Source: Mycobacterium botniense (GTDB lineage Bacteria > Actinomycetota > Actinomycetes > Mycobacteriales > Mycobacteriaceae). Taken from it: a DNA stretch of 64,000 nucleotides. Below, one piece after another: positions 6,965 to 15,692 of the stretch (within the stretch, counting starts at the first letter, position 1; each line of letters opens with the position of its first letter). The position numbers were made by a program, and so were the translations under genes. The notes under the pieces are model-generated. The model searched no databases, was not told the origin of the DNA, and saw nothing but the letters and a program-made list of their open reading frames with translations. The stretch is taken from positions 1,302,001 to 1,366,000 of the forward strand of contig NZ_BLKW01000004.1 in the NCBI RefSeq assembly GCF_010723305.1, given 5' to 3'.

Positions 6965-7741
6965 ATGGTTACTACACCCACCGCAAAACAGCAGGGTTGC
7001 TACTGCCGCATAAGCTCCGACCCCCAGGACAAACGGGCGGGCGTTGAACGCCAGCGCGCCGACACCACCGCGCTCTACGAGGTCAAAGAATGGATGCCGG
7101 TCGGCTTCTACGTAGACAACGACCGGTCGGCGAGCAATGGCAAGCAGCGGCCCCGGTGGGACGACCTTCTCGCTGACATCACGGCCGGGAAGATAGACGC
7201 CATCGCCGCCTGGGACCAGGACCGCGGGTGGGGATGATGCACGAGCTGGAGACGTTGCGCCGTTTCTTCGCCGGGGCTCGGTCGGTAGATCAAGCTGGCC
7301 ACCACCGACCAAGGCGAGATCGACCTCTACTCACCGACCGGGGTGATGATGGCGCAGATCAAGAGGGCCGTCAGCGAGCACGAAATCGCCATGATGCGGG
7401 TGCGCCTGCGCCGCGCCGCCAGGCAGCGGGCCGAACGCGGATTCCCGAAGTGGCGCAGGTCTTTCGGCTAGCTGCCCGAGACTCGCGCAGCCAAGGATGA
7501 CGACGCCATCCGCGAGATCGACCAGCGCACAGCGCCATTGATGCAGCAAGCCTATCGGATGCTTTTGGCGGATGCGTAGTTGAACGATATCGGCAGAGTG
7601 CTGAACGATGCTGGCGCATTTGGCCTTAACGGAAAACCGTGGAGCGCCAAAACGGTTTCGCTCTTCCTGCGCTCACCACGTAATGCCGGTTTGCGCTCCC
7701 ATACCCGGCTCGACAAGTACGGCAAAGTGATCGGTGACTGA
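6965..7741 (+). pseudogene. large serine recombinase (phiRv1-like integrase), inactivated and truncated
   Basis: The N-terminus carries the resolvase-type catalytic region (YCRISSDPQDKRAGVERQ, with the nucleophile serine in RISS) and VDNDRSASNGKQRPRWDDLL. Translating across a frameshift between about 7225 and 7290 recovers DLYSPTGVMMAQIKRAVSEH, RAARQRAERGFPKWRRSFG, and then GAFGLNGKPWSAKTVSLFLR with SPRNAGLR. This is the order and wording of the phiRv1 integrase (Rv1586c), as I recall it. Two in-frame TAG codons also interrupt it (one where FGYLP is expected). The zinc-ribbon and coiled-coil DNA-binding parts are missing after 7741. It cannot act now but may once have moved the neighbouring array or prophage. 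Confidence 0.8.
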
Positions 7742-7995
7742 TATCATCACGGTCCAAACGTAATTCGGCGTTCTCTTTACGCAGACGCTCCAACTCCGCG
7801 CGTTCACCAGCATCTAACACTGCGCCAGTATCACAGCCGAAGCCGCCTGGCGTTGCAGGCGCACCCAACGCCCCAGCACTTGATCACCCACACCAATCTC
7901 AGCACCACGTGAGCCACCAGGCGGCCGGTCTCAATCACCAGGTGGGCAGCCTGCTCCCGAAACTCGGGAGTGTACTTGCGACGCTTGCCCGACAT
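7742..7995 (-). pseudogene. IS3-family transposase OrfA remnant
   Basis: From ATG at 7995 the minus strand reads MSGKRRKYTPEFREQAAHLV, the usual start of IS3-family OrfA with its helix-turn-helix. It then degenerates, and the C-terminal leucine-zipper part (DAGERAELERLRKENAELR) reappears in another frame near 7790-7835. No OrfB follows. The left end abuts the truncated serine recombinase, so this insertion or a later deletion removed the end of the recombinase. About 8032-8060 may contain the IS terminus, but I cannot fix it. Confidence 0.65.
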
Positions 7996-8084
7996 GCGGA
8001 CATCCTTCCTGGGGGACCAGCAGTCCCACCAGTCAGTTGTCCAACATCAGGGGTGAACCCCAGGACCAGATCGTTGACGAGGTT

Positions 8085-8177
8085 ATGGAGCAGGTGCGTG
8101 CCTATCGCGCCGCGCACGGCATCCCAGAACTGGACGAGCCGGGCGAGTGTAACGGCGCGGCCGGTAGCGACGATTAG
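8085..8177 (+). pseudogene. short 3' gene remnant, family unknown
   Basis: A frame open from at least 8043 reads MEQVRAYRAAHGIPELDEPG from 8085 and stops at 8177, 9 bp before the next gene. It looks like the C-terminal tail of a protein whose upstream part was replaced by the IS3 remnant. I do not recognise the family. Confidence 0.25.
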
Positions 8178-8186
8178 GGGATTGCC

Positions 8187-8399
8187 ATGGCTGTCGATCT
8201 TGCCTGGAGCGCCGAGGAGCAGCAGCCCGAGCCTGAGCAGTTGGTGCCTGAGCTTGAGCTGGCCGAGCCCGGTCCGCCACGTCACTGGCCGGTGGTGCAG
8301 GTGTTCGGTCTGGTGTGCGGCGGCCTGGTGGCGTTGGCGGTGGCCAGCGTCGCGACCATGACCGGGCGCTTCGGCATTCGCAATATTCTAAGCGTGTGA
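8187..8399 (+). CDS. small single-pass membrane protein, mycobacterial accessory type
   Basis: 70 residues. A proline/glutamate-rich cytoplasmic start (LAWSAEEQQPEPEQLVPELE) precedes one clear transmembrane segment at about residues 36-58 (PVVQVFGLVCGGLVALAVAS). Only about a dozen residues follow it. The same layout, including an AWSAE motif before the membrane helix, occurs in the much longer protein at 9520-10716. This may therefore be the surviving N-terminus of such a protein. Function unknown. Confidence 0.5.
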   Translation: MAVDLAWSAEEQQPEPEQLVPELELAEPGPPRHWPVVQVFGLVCGGLVALAVASVATMTGRFGIRNILSV

Positions 8400-8553
8400 G
8401 GGCGCGCGGCGATTGCGAAACGGCCATGTGCCGCTGAACCCAGCCCCCCGGCCGCCCACCACCTGAGTGAGGCTGCTCCTGCCCTCCAAGAAATTTGTGA
8501 AAGTGCCGACGCGCCTGGTAAACTGCCACTCATCTCAACTGAGAGGGATATCA

Positions 8554-8874
8554 ATGCATGGGGTTCGCATGTTTCGGGCAGTATTCACCGGCGCTGCTGT
8601 TGCGATAGCGGCCATTGGATTGCTTGGTGCGCTACCAATTAAAGCATCTGCCGATCAGGACAGCTACCTGGCGCGGCTGCAGCAAGAAATCCCCAACGTC
8701 TACGAACGATATGGGCCAGAATCACTTGTGAATGAAGGTAATAAAGTCTGTGACTGGGAAGCGCAAGGGATGTCGGATGACGCAGTCGTGGAACGAATAA
8801 GGGGCGATCTGCCCATGTCAGATAGTGCCGCGAGCTGGGTGGAAATTTTAGCCCAAAACGAATTGGGGTGCTGA
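8554..8874 (+). CDS. secreted DUF732 protein
   Basis: 106 residues from ATG at 8554, with GAGAGGGATA upstream. The signal peptide has a basic start, a hydrophobic core (FTGAAVAIAAIGLLGALP) and cleavage near KASA-D. The mature part (YLARLQQEIPNVYERYGPES, then GNKVCDWEAQGMSDDAVVER) matches the DUF732 domain of small mycobacterial exported proteins, with two cysteines (NKVCDW and the C-terminal GC) that could form a disulfide. Function unknown. Such genes are frequent on mycobacterial plasmids and islands. Confidence 0.75.
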   Translation: MHGVRMFRAVFTGAAVAIAAIGLLGALPIKASADQDSYLARLQQEIPNVYERYGPESLVNEGNKVCDWEAQGMSDDAVVERIRGDLPMSDSAASWVEILAQNELGC

Positions 8875-8899
8875 TCCAGGGCCGCGCGCGACCGGCTCT

Positions 8900-9261
8900 C
8901 GGTGACCAGAAACATGGTGATCGAGAACGTGACGATCGAGACGGAGACCGGCCACGGACACACCCGGCGACCAGCGAGGGACGACCACGTTGGCGACCAC
9001 CCCACCCTTCAGACAGCCCATCCGATCTGCCAGCACTTTCGCCGGCACCCGGCCGATCACGGCCAGTGCCTCAGCGATCATCGCCAGCGTCGGCAACACT
9101 TTCCGATCGGCGGCGAACCGCACGAACCGCCACCGCGAGAACGCCAGCACCGCGCAGAACACGAACAACTCCGGCGCGGCCTCAGCCCAGTCGATCACCA
9201 GGTATTCACTTGGTGACCACACCGCCGGGCGACGACCCCGATGATTGTCCTTGCGCCCCAT
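8900..9261 (-). pseudogene. IS21-family transposase IstA fragment
   Basis: The minus strand reads EYLVIDWAEAAPELFVFCAV, then SRWRFVRFAADRKVLPTLAM and KVLADRMGCLKGGVVANVVV. This is the DDE core of IS21-type IstA, keeping the first and second catalytic aspartates. Homology ends abruptly after VVANVVVP, and the N-terminal DNA-binding region is absent. No IstB is present. It is a transposase scar inside the island. Between 9262 and 9519 I see no supportable gene. Confidence 0.7.
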
Positions 9262-9519
9262 AACTGGGGACTTTCACATGGCCACGGAGAGCAAAGAAGC
9301 ACCGCCATCACACGGATACGAACCTTCCGCCGAGCCGGTTGACACTGGTCAGTTCGTCGCGCCGTTCTTCATCGAGCGGTTCGCCTACCGGAGGTACTGT
9401 CCCACTCTTCCCGCCCGGCACACCCAGCGTACGGCGGCCAGCGACTGCAGTTCGCTTTCGATGACCTCCCCTTCGCAGACTGACAAACCTTCAAGCGCCA
9501 CGACAGGCGCTCACCAGAG

Positions 9520-10716
9520 CTAACCGATTCGTTCGGAATCGTCGACGAGCATTTGACCGTTAACCGAAACTACGCTCAGCCAACGATCTTCCGTATCGGA
9601 TTTTCCGTCTTTCCGGACATATTTGAGCCTTACTACCACGCTTGTTCCGTCTCGCGGACTAACGGAAAGCACCGTGACGGATTGTATTGTGGCCCAGAAC
9701 TCTAAGTATGCTGAAAGGCCACTCTTTGTTTGGAAATGGGTATCAAACTGAGCCCACGCAGCCATTGGTTGCGCTGGGAGTAGGGCGTACAACTCGGTAA
9801 CGAAATCACGCATGCGATCAAATGTGATTGATGGCGCTGCCTCTGTCGTCGGCTGTATACGCTGTATATAAGTTGGCGTCTGTGGCAGGCTGGGCTGCGT
9901 CGGCGGGTCCGCAACAACGCCTGGCGGGGCGGGACCTGTCCGCCATGCGACGAACGGCTCGTTCCGCACGCTGCCTTGCTGTCCGCACTCATTGTCCTGG
10001 ATAGTCCACGAATACGTGCCCAGGTAGGTGCCGTCGGACTGCGGCACTAGGGAAATCGTGTCGAACTCCGTCTGCTGCTTCAAGGCGGACATATCAATAC
10101 CCGTCGAGCACTCCGATGGACCGGTGTGCTCGCCCTCCCATCGTCCGTCGATCCAGTGAAGAAGCAGATAATAGTCGGAACTACTTGCGGCTTGAAGGTT
10201 CTTCGGGTCAAGTTTGGTGCCCGTAGCGACGCAGCCAGCCGCCGTGCATGCCGACCGAAATGCCATCCAGATCGAGTCGTTGGGTATCGGGTCGGGTTCT
10301 CCGTTATATGTAAGCTTTGAACCGTCGAAGTCGAGGCGGTAGGTCCCGTCAAGCGGTGGGACAGCAACAACCGGTGGCGATTCGCTCGTAGGTGGGCTCG
10401 CGGCGGGCGGCGCGGCTGCACTCGGACCTGGCGTGTTGAACGGACCAGCCGGTAGGTTTCCATGGTGGCCCGTGAACAGCAAGGCCACCGTTGCACCGGC
10501 GGCACCCAGCATTACGGCCAAAGCCGGCGCGAGGAGCTTGAGAGCGACCGCTGACCACCCACTGCGCTCAGGCTCCATCTCAGGCTCGGCCGACCATGCA
10601 AAACCGACCGGCGGTAGCTCTGCAGCCTCCGTCGGCCCAGCCTGTGTCGGTCCATCAGCAAGCCATGTAGGTTCTTCAACCTCTGCCGCTTCTTGTTCAG
10701 GATTGAGCTCGGGCAT
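9520..10716 (-). CDS. membrane-anchored protein with proline-rich linker and extracytoplasmic domain
   Basis: 398 residues. An acidic, proline-rich cytoplasmic part (1-55) precedes a single transmembrane helix at about 57-82 (LKLLAPALAVMLGAAGATVA). A proline/serine linker (90-120) follows. Next comes a cysteine-containing domain (about 120-290, with SACTAAGCV, SECSTG and DNECGQQG). The last 100 residues (ITFDRMRDFVTELYALLPAQ, then DTHFQTKSGLSAYLEFWATI) resemble the NTF2-like extracellular modules found on some actinobacterial membrane proteins and kinases. Function unknown. The GC is lower than in the backbone genes, consistent with island cargo. Confidence 0.7.
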   Translation of the reverse strand: MPELNPEQEAAEVEEPTWLADGPTQAGPTEAAELPPVGFAWSAEPEMEPERSGWSAVALKLLAPALAVMLGAAGATVALLFTGHHGNLPAGPFNTPGPSAAAPPAASPPTSESPPVVAVPPLDGTYRLDFDGSKLTYNGEPDPIPNDSIWMAFRSACTAAGCVATGTKLDPKNLQAASSSDYYLLLHWIDGRWEGEHTGPSECSTGIDMSALKQQTEFDTISLVPQSDGTYLGTYSWTIQDNECGQQGSVRNEPFVAWRTGPAPPGVVADPPTQPSLPQTPTYIQRIQPTTEAAPSITFDRMRDFVTELYALLPAQPMAAWAQFDTHFQTKSGLSAYLEFWATIQSVTVLSVSPRDGTSVVVRLKYVRKDGKSDTEDRWLSVVSVNGQMLVDDSERIG

Positions 10717-11453
10717 GCCGAACCACCAATCGACCTCATGCCGGGCGGTGTCGACTTGATCGTAATGATTCGATCGGCCGGCGCGTGGTCAAAATCGCAA
10801 CGTGCGTTCAGTGGGGCATCCGTGGCTGTCGAATCGGAACCGTGACGGCCAGCGCAACGGCGTGGACGCTGTAGGAAAAAGGCCTTAATCCCGACGACCC
10901 GGCGGTCGTCGCCGTCGAGATCATGCGCCACGAATTGTCTACGGCAGCCCGGCGGGGAGCTCACTAGGTCCTTTAAGCCACCGATCCCACGCTGCCACTG
11001 CTTTTGCGGCAACATCGTGGGCGTCTGGTGAGAATTACTGCCTTGGAGTCAATTACTTCGCCCACGATCGCAGGCACTCCAATGCTGTGACTCCGGCCGT
11101 AGGAGGTTCGCGGGTACAGACGGAGCCGATCGGTGGTGGCGTCAGCGAACGCCGGTTGAAGCCACACCACCGATCGATTCGGATGCCCTTACCGATCATC
11201 GGCGCGCTGCTCTGCAACACAACGCGGGCAGTCCGGGCGCCCCTTCGGCGCCCGATCCTTCGGGACGATGACGGCATGCACACCTGGATGACCACAAAAA
11301 CTGCATTTGACTATGCTTGCTCACCTCCTTTTCCAGCAAGGGGAGACGCTGAAACGCAACCCTTTCCAATCGTTCTGGATGGTGAGCAGCCCAATTACGT
11401 TGCCTAATAATGTGATTCATCATCATACAGCTCGCAATGGTAGGTCGGGATGA
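10717..11453. other. gene-poor segment with one inverted repeat
   Basis: No frame here has convincing coding character. CGATCGGTGGTG (11127-11138) and CACCACCGATCG (11165-11176) form a perfect 12-bp inverted repeat with a 26-bp spacer. A strong Shine-Dalgarno-like sequence (AAAAGGAGGTGA, minus strand, 11332-11321) is present, but no well-placed start follows. The stretch 11290-11440 is noticeably AT-richer than its surroundings. Confidence 0.4.
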
Positions 11454-12538
11454 CTATGCCGACTGAGCTGGCCCGCCCGTTGACGCGTCCGGCTGCTGCT
11501 GCACTCCGCTGGTAATGTGCAGCGATCCGGGCAAGGGCTGGTCGGCGCGGCCCGCAGCGTATGGATTGGGTGGGACCAAGAAGTTCGTGTTCGGTGGCAC
11601 GCCGCTGACTATGTTGATGATCGGGTGGCCGACCTCCGGCCAGGCGAATGCAAACATCTTCCAGCTGCGCTTCGGAAACCCGACGCGTTGGGTGTCAGGC
11701 CACATGGCCGGTACATCCGTGGGACCGGAGGCAGCTCGAAGGAGATGAGGAACTCGACCCCGGCGATCTGGATGAAGCCGCCGAGGACTTCACTGCCCAT
11801 GCTCGCCAGTCTCAACCGGACGGAGTTCTGCGTCACCGGATGATTCGCGTTCTGGTCGCCCGTGAGCACATACATACCCCAATGGGCTGGCCAGTCGGCG
11901 CCGCGCCACAGTATCTCCGCCAGGGTCTCGGTGGTTACGCCGAGCCGGAACCGGTAGGCCAGCGATCCTTCTACCACCGTCGCCTTAGCCTCGATCGCGC
12001 CCTAAAGCATCTTCAGCATCCACAGTTCGAGATACCGGCCGCTGACGAGTGTGAAGTCGCGCTGGAAGTCATTTCCGTGGAACCTCATTACGTCGAGGCC
12101 GTCATCGCGGAAGTAGCGAAAGAACTGGGACGCCATTGAGTCCAACGCCCACAGGGCGGTGTTGTGCCGACGGCACAGCATCCACGATGACAGCGATTTC
12201 AGCCCAGTGACTTTCTGCTTGGCATCGGGCCCCTGCCAGTTTGCGCCCTCCACCATGACGACCTTTTTGTCAGCCGAGATGGTTCCGAGCACTTCATCAG
12301 TAATGAAGTGCTCACGGGACAGTTCCTCATCGCAGTCTTTCCTGCTTCGCGCGTAGCAGCCGGGGTTTGAGTAACCCGTGCGCGGACCGGCAAGGAGTGC
12401 GGGCGGCCGCTCGGCTACCCAGGAGTGGTCGGCGGCGCGGTGACAACGCTGAGCTTGGTGGCGTGATCCGCACGGGCAGTCGTCCTGAGGGGCAGGACTG
12501 AGGAATCGGCCGTTTTCGCGGACGTTGGCCTCCCGCAC
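11454..12538 (-). pseudogene. SEC-C motif hypothetical protein, interrupted by a stop and a frameshift
   Basis: The reading frame from 12538 carries a SEC-C zinc motif near residue 21 (CPCGSRHQAQRCH) and continues to LELWMLKML, where a TAG (12002-12004) stops it. The same frame resumes at once (GAIEAKATVVEGSLAYRFRL, then WRGADWPAHWGMYVLTGDQ). Near 11730 a one-base slip moves the sense to another frame that gives MWPDTQRVGFPKRSWKMFAF and a proline-rich end at 11454. Read through, the ancestral protein was about 360 residues. SEC-C motifs bind zinc and often serve as small binding modules. The function of this family is unknown to me. Confidence 0.6.
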
Positions 12539-12664
12539 TACTGATGTAAGGGGCCTGATGGGCTGGATAAACCCTTGGTCACGCCGCCGAGGATACTGAA
12601 GGGTACCGACAAGTACGGCTCAACAGTTCTTTCGAAATCGCAGCTACCACTTGCGCAAAACATG

Positions 12665-12957
12665 TTGGACAGGGCTGAACGGTTGGCGCGACGAGCAGTT
12701 GCCCGACGGCACAGTGGTCTGGACTTCCCAAGTGGGCAGGCGTACACCACTCGCCCGGGCAGTCGCCTGCTGTCTCCCACCGTGTGCCTGCCCACCGGGG
12801 GGTTACCTTGTGCCGCAACAGTGACTCAACCCCCGGGTGACCACGGGTTCATGATGCTCGTGCGCCGACGGACGCGGGTGCAGGACCGGGCACGCCGCAT
12901 CGACGCCGAACGCGCACTCAACGCCGTCCCACCGCCGAACGCAACCCTCCGCCGCCC
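12665..12957 (+). pseudogene. C-terminal remnant of a 13E12/DUF222-HNH endonuclease family protein
   Basis: One frame gives [16 protein letters not shown], and the next continues [39 protein letters not shown] and IDAERALN. These are consecutive landmarks of the HNH-containing C-terminus of mycobacterial 13E12-repeat proteins. Only the last third survives, with a frameshift in it. It marks the right edge of the island, 12 bp before the conserved macro-domain gene. In M. tuberculosis, 13E12 repeats are the integration targets of phiRv1. Confidence 0.65.
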
Positions 12958-12969
12958 TTCTAGGACAAT

Positions 12970-13470
12970 ATGCCGATGATCGAGTTAGAGGTACTGCAGG
13001 CCGACGTCACCAAGCTCGAGGTCGACGCGATCGCCAACGCGGCAAACACCCAACTGCGCCACGGCGGCGGGGTGGCGGGTGCGATCGCCCGCGCCGGTGG
13101 CCCTGAGGTGCAGCGCGAGTCGAACGAGAAAGCGCCCATCGGTCTCGGCGAAGCGGTCGAGACCACCGCCGGGCGCATGCCGGCACGCTACGTGATCCAC
13201 GCGGCGACGATGGAGCTTGGCGGCCCGACCTCGGCCGAGATCATCGCCAAGGCCACCCGCTCAACTCTGCGCAAGGCCGACGAGCTCGGCTGCCGCTCGC
13301 TGGCGCTGGTGGCGTTCGGCACCGGGGTCGGTGGTTTCCCGCTCGACGAGGCGGCGCGGTTGATGGTCGGCGCTGTGCGCGAGCACGAGCCACGCGCACT
13401 GCAGCGGGTGGTGTTCGCAGTGCACGGCGATGAAGCAGAGCGGGCGTTTCGGGCGGCGGTGCAGGACTAA
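12970..13470 (+). CDS. macro-domain protein (ADP-ribose binding)
   Basis: 166 residues forming one macro domain: LEVLQADVTKLEVDAIANAA, then NTQLRHGGGVAGAIARAGG (the ADP-ribose loop) and LVAFGTGVGGFPLDEAARL (the phosphate loop). Such domains bind ADP-ribose or hydrolyse ADP-ribosyl esters and O-acetyl-ADP-ribose. It lies at the position of Rv1899c (LppD), but I see no signal peptide or lipobox, so it should be cytoplasmic. It begins the conserved backbone to the right of the island. ATG 12970 and ATG 12976 are both possible. Confidence 0.9.
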   Translation: MPMIELEVLQADVTKLEVDAIANAANTQLRHGGGVAGAIARAGGPEVQRESNEKAPIGLGEAVETTAGRMPARYVIHAATMELGGPTSAEIIAKATRSTLRKADELGCRSLALVAFGTGVGGFPLDEAARLMVGAVREHEPRALQRVVFAVHGDEAERAFRAAVQD

Positions 13471-13475
13471 GCGGC

Positions 13476-13784
13476 CTACCGGTCAGGTGCCGGGTTGGCG
13501 AGATGGCGCTCCACCGACTCGATTTTGTGTGATATCGCGTCGGTCACCGCCGGTCGCCAATCGGCTTTGACCACGACACTGACCCGGGGCGCACGAGCTG
13601 CCACGACCTCGGCGGCGCGCTGCACGACCGCCATCACCTCGTCCCAGGTGTCGCCCTCGATTTCGGTGAACATCGCGTAGGTCTTGTTGGGCAGACCGGA
13701 TTCCCGAACCACCCGCACGGCGTCGGCGACGATCTCACCGACACCCTCGCCCACGCCCAGCGGCGTGACGGAAAACGCGACCAA
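13476..13784 (-). CDS. MTH1187/YkoF-like (thiamine-binding superfamily) protein
   Basis: About 102 residues, the length I recall for Rv1898, if it starts at the TTG at 13784 ([20 protein letters not shown]). Conserved features are [20 protein letters not shown] and [14 protein letters not shown], typical of the MTH1187/UPF0045 family of small ferredoxin-like dimers that bind thiamine or hydroxymethylpyrimidine-type ligands. A GGAGG lies about 14 bp upstream of the TTG. A GTG at 13802 is an alternative start. Convergent with the macro-domain gene. Confidence 0.85.
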   Translation of the reverse strand: MVAFSVTPLGVGEGVGEIVADAVRVVRESGLPNKTYAMFTEIEGDTWDEVMAVVQRAAEVVAARAPRVSVVVKADWRPAVTDAISHKIESVERHLANPAPDR

Positions 13785-13882
13785 TACCGACAGCTTTCCC
13801 ACCTCCCCGCACCGTGACACAACGAGCGTACTGAAGCGCCAAAACTGGTCACACCGGCGCGCTCGATGGCAGCATCGGGCTC

Positions 13883-14314
13883 GTGCGGGTTCTGGTGCAA
13901 CGGGTCTCATCGGCAACTGTCTCGGTGGACGGCCAGGTGGTCGGCACCATCCAGCCCGCTGGCCAGGGGCTGCTCGCATTCGTCGGTGTCACCCACGGCG
14001 ACGACGTCGATACAGCCCGCCGTCTTGCCGAAAAACTGTGGCACCTAAGAATCCTCGACGGCGAACGATCTGCGGCCGCCGTCAACGCACCGATCCTGGT
14101 GGTCAGCCAATTCACTCTTTACGCCGACACCGCAAAGGGCCGGAGGCCGTCATGGAACGCTGCCGCGCCCGGGGCGGTGGCCGAGCCGCTGGTGACGGCG
14201 TTCGCAGAAGCCCTGCGTGAGCTGGGAGCTCACGTGGAGACCGGTGTGTTCGGCGCGCACATGCACGTGCAGCTGGTCAATGACGGCCCGGTGACACTGC
14301 TCCTGGAGCTGTGA
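13883..14314 (+). CDS. dtd: D-aminoacyl-tRNA deacylase
   Basis: 143 residues. [23 protein letters not shown]-type strand [20 protein letters not shown], and the C-terminal NDGPVT are the DTD signatures. The SQFT and NxPVT motifs form the chirality-proofreading pocket across the dimer. The enzyme hydrolyses D-aminoacyl-tRNAs and so prevents D-residues entering translation. Position and sequence correspond to Rv1897c. GTG start at 13883. Confidence 0.95.
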   Translation: MRVLVQRVSSATVSVDGQVVGTIQPAGQGLLAFVGVTHGDDVDTARRLAEKLWHLRILDGERSAAAVNAPILVVSQFTLYADTAKGRRPSWNAAAPGAVAEPLVTAFAEALRELGAHVETGVFGAHMHVQLVNDGPVTLLLEL

Positions 14315-14322
14315 ACGGCTGG

Positions 14323-15069
14323 TTACAGGTGACTCGCGGCGAAATCCGCGCCCTGGCCCGTCATGCCGTTCACCGTGTAGAGAATATGCGCGACGCTGGG
14401 TTGCAGGCCGGGAGCACCATTGCAGATCGTGTCATCGGGAGCGCACAACTCCAGGGTCTTGGGCTGATACAGGGGGCCGATGGTGACCGGTACTGCGCCC
14501 ACCGCGCGCATGAACTCATCCGAGGGTTTCCCGAACAGGACCACCGCGGCAACGTGGTTGGCGACCTCCGGCGGCATCGGCTTGGGTAGGTAGGACACGT
14601 ACTCCGGCGGTACTTCTTTCGGGATGGTGGGTGAGGTGACAAAACCGCTCACGACCGCGCCCTGAGAGTAGCCGCCCAGCACCATCTTGGTGTTGGGGCA
14701 CTTCGCGGCCATCGACTCGACATGAGCGCCCTCGTCCCCGATCCCGTCGACGACGGTTTTGGCGAACGCGAGACGGTCGGCGAAATCATTGCCGGCAGGC
14801 CAGGTGGCGGCGTAGTTGACCGGATACACACCCACTGATCTCGAGCCGACTTGCGGGCGCAGCGCATCGATGAATGCCTGTCCAACCATGCCAACACCGG
14901 GTGCCTCATCGGTGCCGCGGGCGAATACCACCTCGACATCCGGGCACGGTTGAGCGGAGGCGGTCGGGAGCGGTGCGCTCATCAGCGCGCACATCGCCAC
15001 CCACCCCGCACTAACGAACCGTGCGAAGCGCTGCGCCCGCTGAGCATGGATCAGTGTGACGACGTTCAT
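14323..15069 (-). CDS. secreted cutinase family serine esterase
   Basis: 248 residues from ATG at 15069. A basic start and hydrophobic segment (AGWVAMCALMSAPLPTASAQ) form the signal peptide. The mature enzyme carries VVFARGTDEAPGVGMVGQAF (oxyanion region), VLGGYSQGAVVSGF (nucleophile serine), CAPDDTICNGAPG (catalytic aspartate with its disulfide) and SVAHILY (catalytic histidine). It belongs with the mycobacterial Culp enzymes, exported esterases or phospholipase-like lipases. Its 3' end lies 9 bp from dtd, convergently. Confidence 0.92.
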   Translation of the reverse strand: MNVVTLIHAQRAQRFARFVSAGWVAMCALMSAPLPTASAQPCPDVEVVFARGTDEAPGVGMVGQAFIDALRPQVGSRSVGVYPVNYAATWPAGNDFADRLAFAKTVVDGIGDEGAHVESMAAKCPNTKMVLGGYSQGAVVSGFVTSPTIPKEVPPEYVSYLPKPMPPEVANHVAAVVLFGKPSDEFMRAVGAVPVTIGPLYQPKTLELCAPDDTICNGAPGLQPSVAHILYTVNGMTGQGADFAASHL

Positions 15070-15194
15070 TGCTGCCCGACCGTTTCGCGGCCTGAGCGCC
15101 ATGCTAGTCGCGGCCGGCGTCCCGGACGAGCGAAATGCCAACACGCGCCTGCCTGCCGCCGGAGGTAGGTTGCCCATGACGGAAAAGGGGGCCG

Positions 15195-15675
15195 ATGCTT
15201 CGCGACATCCGTGAGCTTGTCAACGACCCCGACGCCGGCACGGCTGAGCTGGGCGACAACACCGTCACGCTGCGTGGCGACACGCACAACCCCACGGGCG
15301 GGCCGCTGCCGCCGCTGTGGCAGGTTTCCGGTGGCCACCGCCGCCCCGACCGCCGCTGGCGGCTGCCGGAGTTGGCGGTGCAGGTCGCCTCCCCGACGGC
15401 GCGCTGCCCGTCGGGTCGCAGTTGCTTGTCTTGGAGACAGGTCTTAGACAGGTCTTGGCGACAGCGGCCGCTGTCTCGCCGGCCCCGATCGGTTCTAGGG
15501 AGTTTCATCGCACGTGATGTTCGTGGCGCGCGGCAGGCTCGGCCCGTTCGGTGTCGATGGGGAGCCGATCACCGACACCGAGGGGACGGTCGCGGTCCGC
15601 ACCGTGCTGCACGACCAACGGTCCGACGACCACGCGACTACCGTGGGGTCGTATCGGTTTCGTCCGTCGAGGTAG
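15195..15675 (+). pseudogene. degenerate gene of unknown family
   Basis: Three frames share coding-like sequence in order: [20 protein letters not shown] from 15195; [20 protein letters not shown] around 15400; and [20 protein letters not shown] ending [11 protein letters not shown] at a TAG before the methyltransferase. Each stretch reads like protein, but no single frame spans them. I take this as a gene broken by at least two frameshifts. I cannot assign a family. Confidence 0.35.
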
Positions 15676-15692
15676 TGAAAGAGGCGTTCGCT

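Noticed and set aside
9245..9523. 92-codon plus frame starting MATESKEAPPSHGYEPSAEP
   Set aside because: The first 35 codons look plausible but the rest is low-quality sequence; without a recognised family it cannot be supported as a gene.
10512..11015. 167-codon minus-strand frame overlapping the start of the membrane protein gene
   Set aside because: Its second half is a shifted frame of the real gene and the first half has no coding character.
11196..11306. Small minus-strand frame after a perfect Shine-Dalgarno (AAAAGGAGGTGA)
   Set aside because: The only ATG is 17 bp from the site, the GTG overlaps it, and the product (arginine- and cysteine-rich) has no sign of selection.
15195..15692. 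N-terminal extension of the SAM methyltransferase by 166 codons
   Set aside because: The extension covers a decayed gene, and the family starts at the ATG at 15693, which has its own ribosome-binding site.
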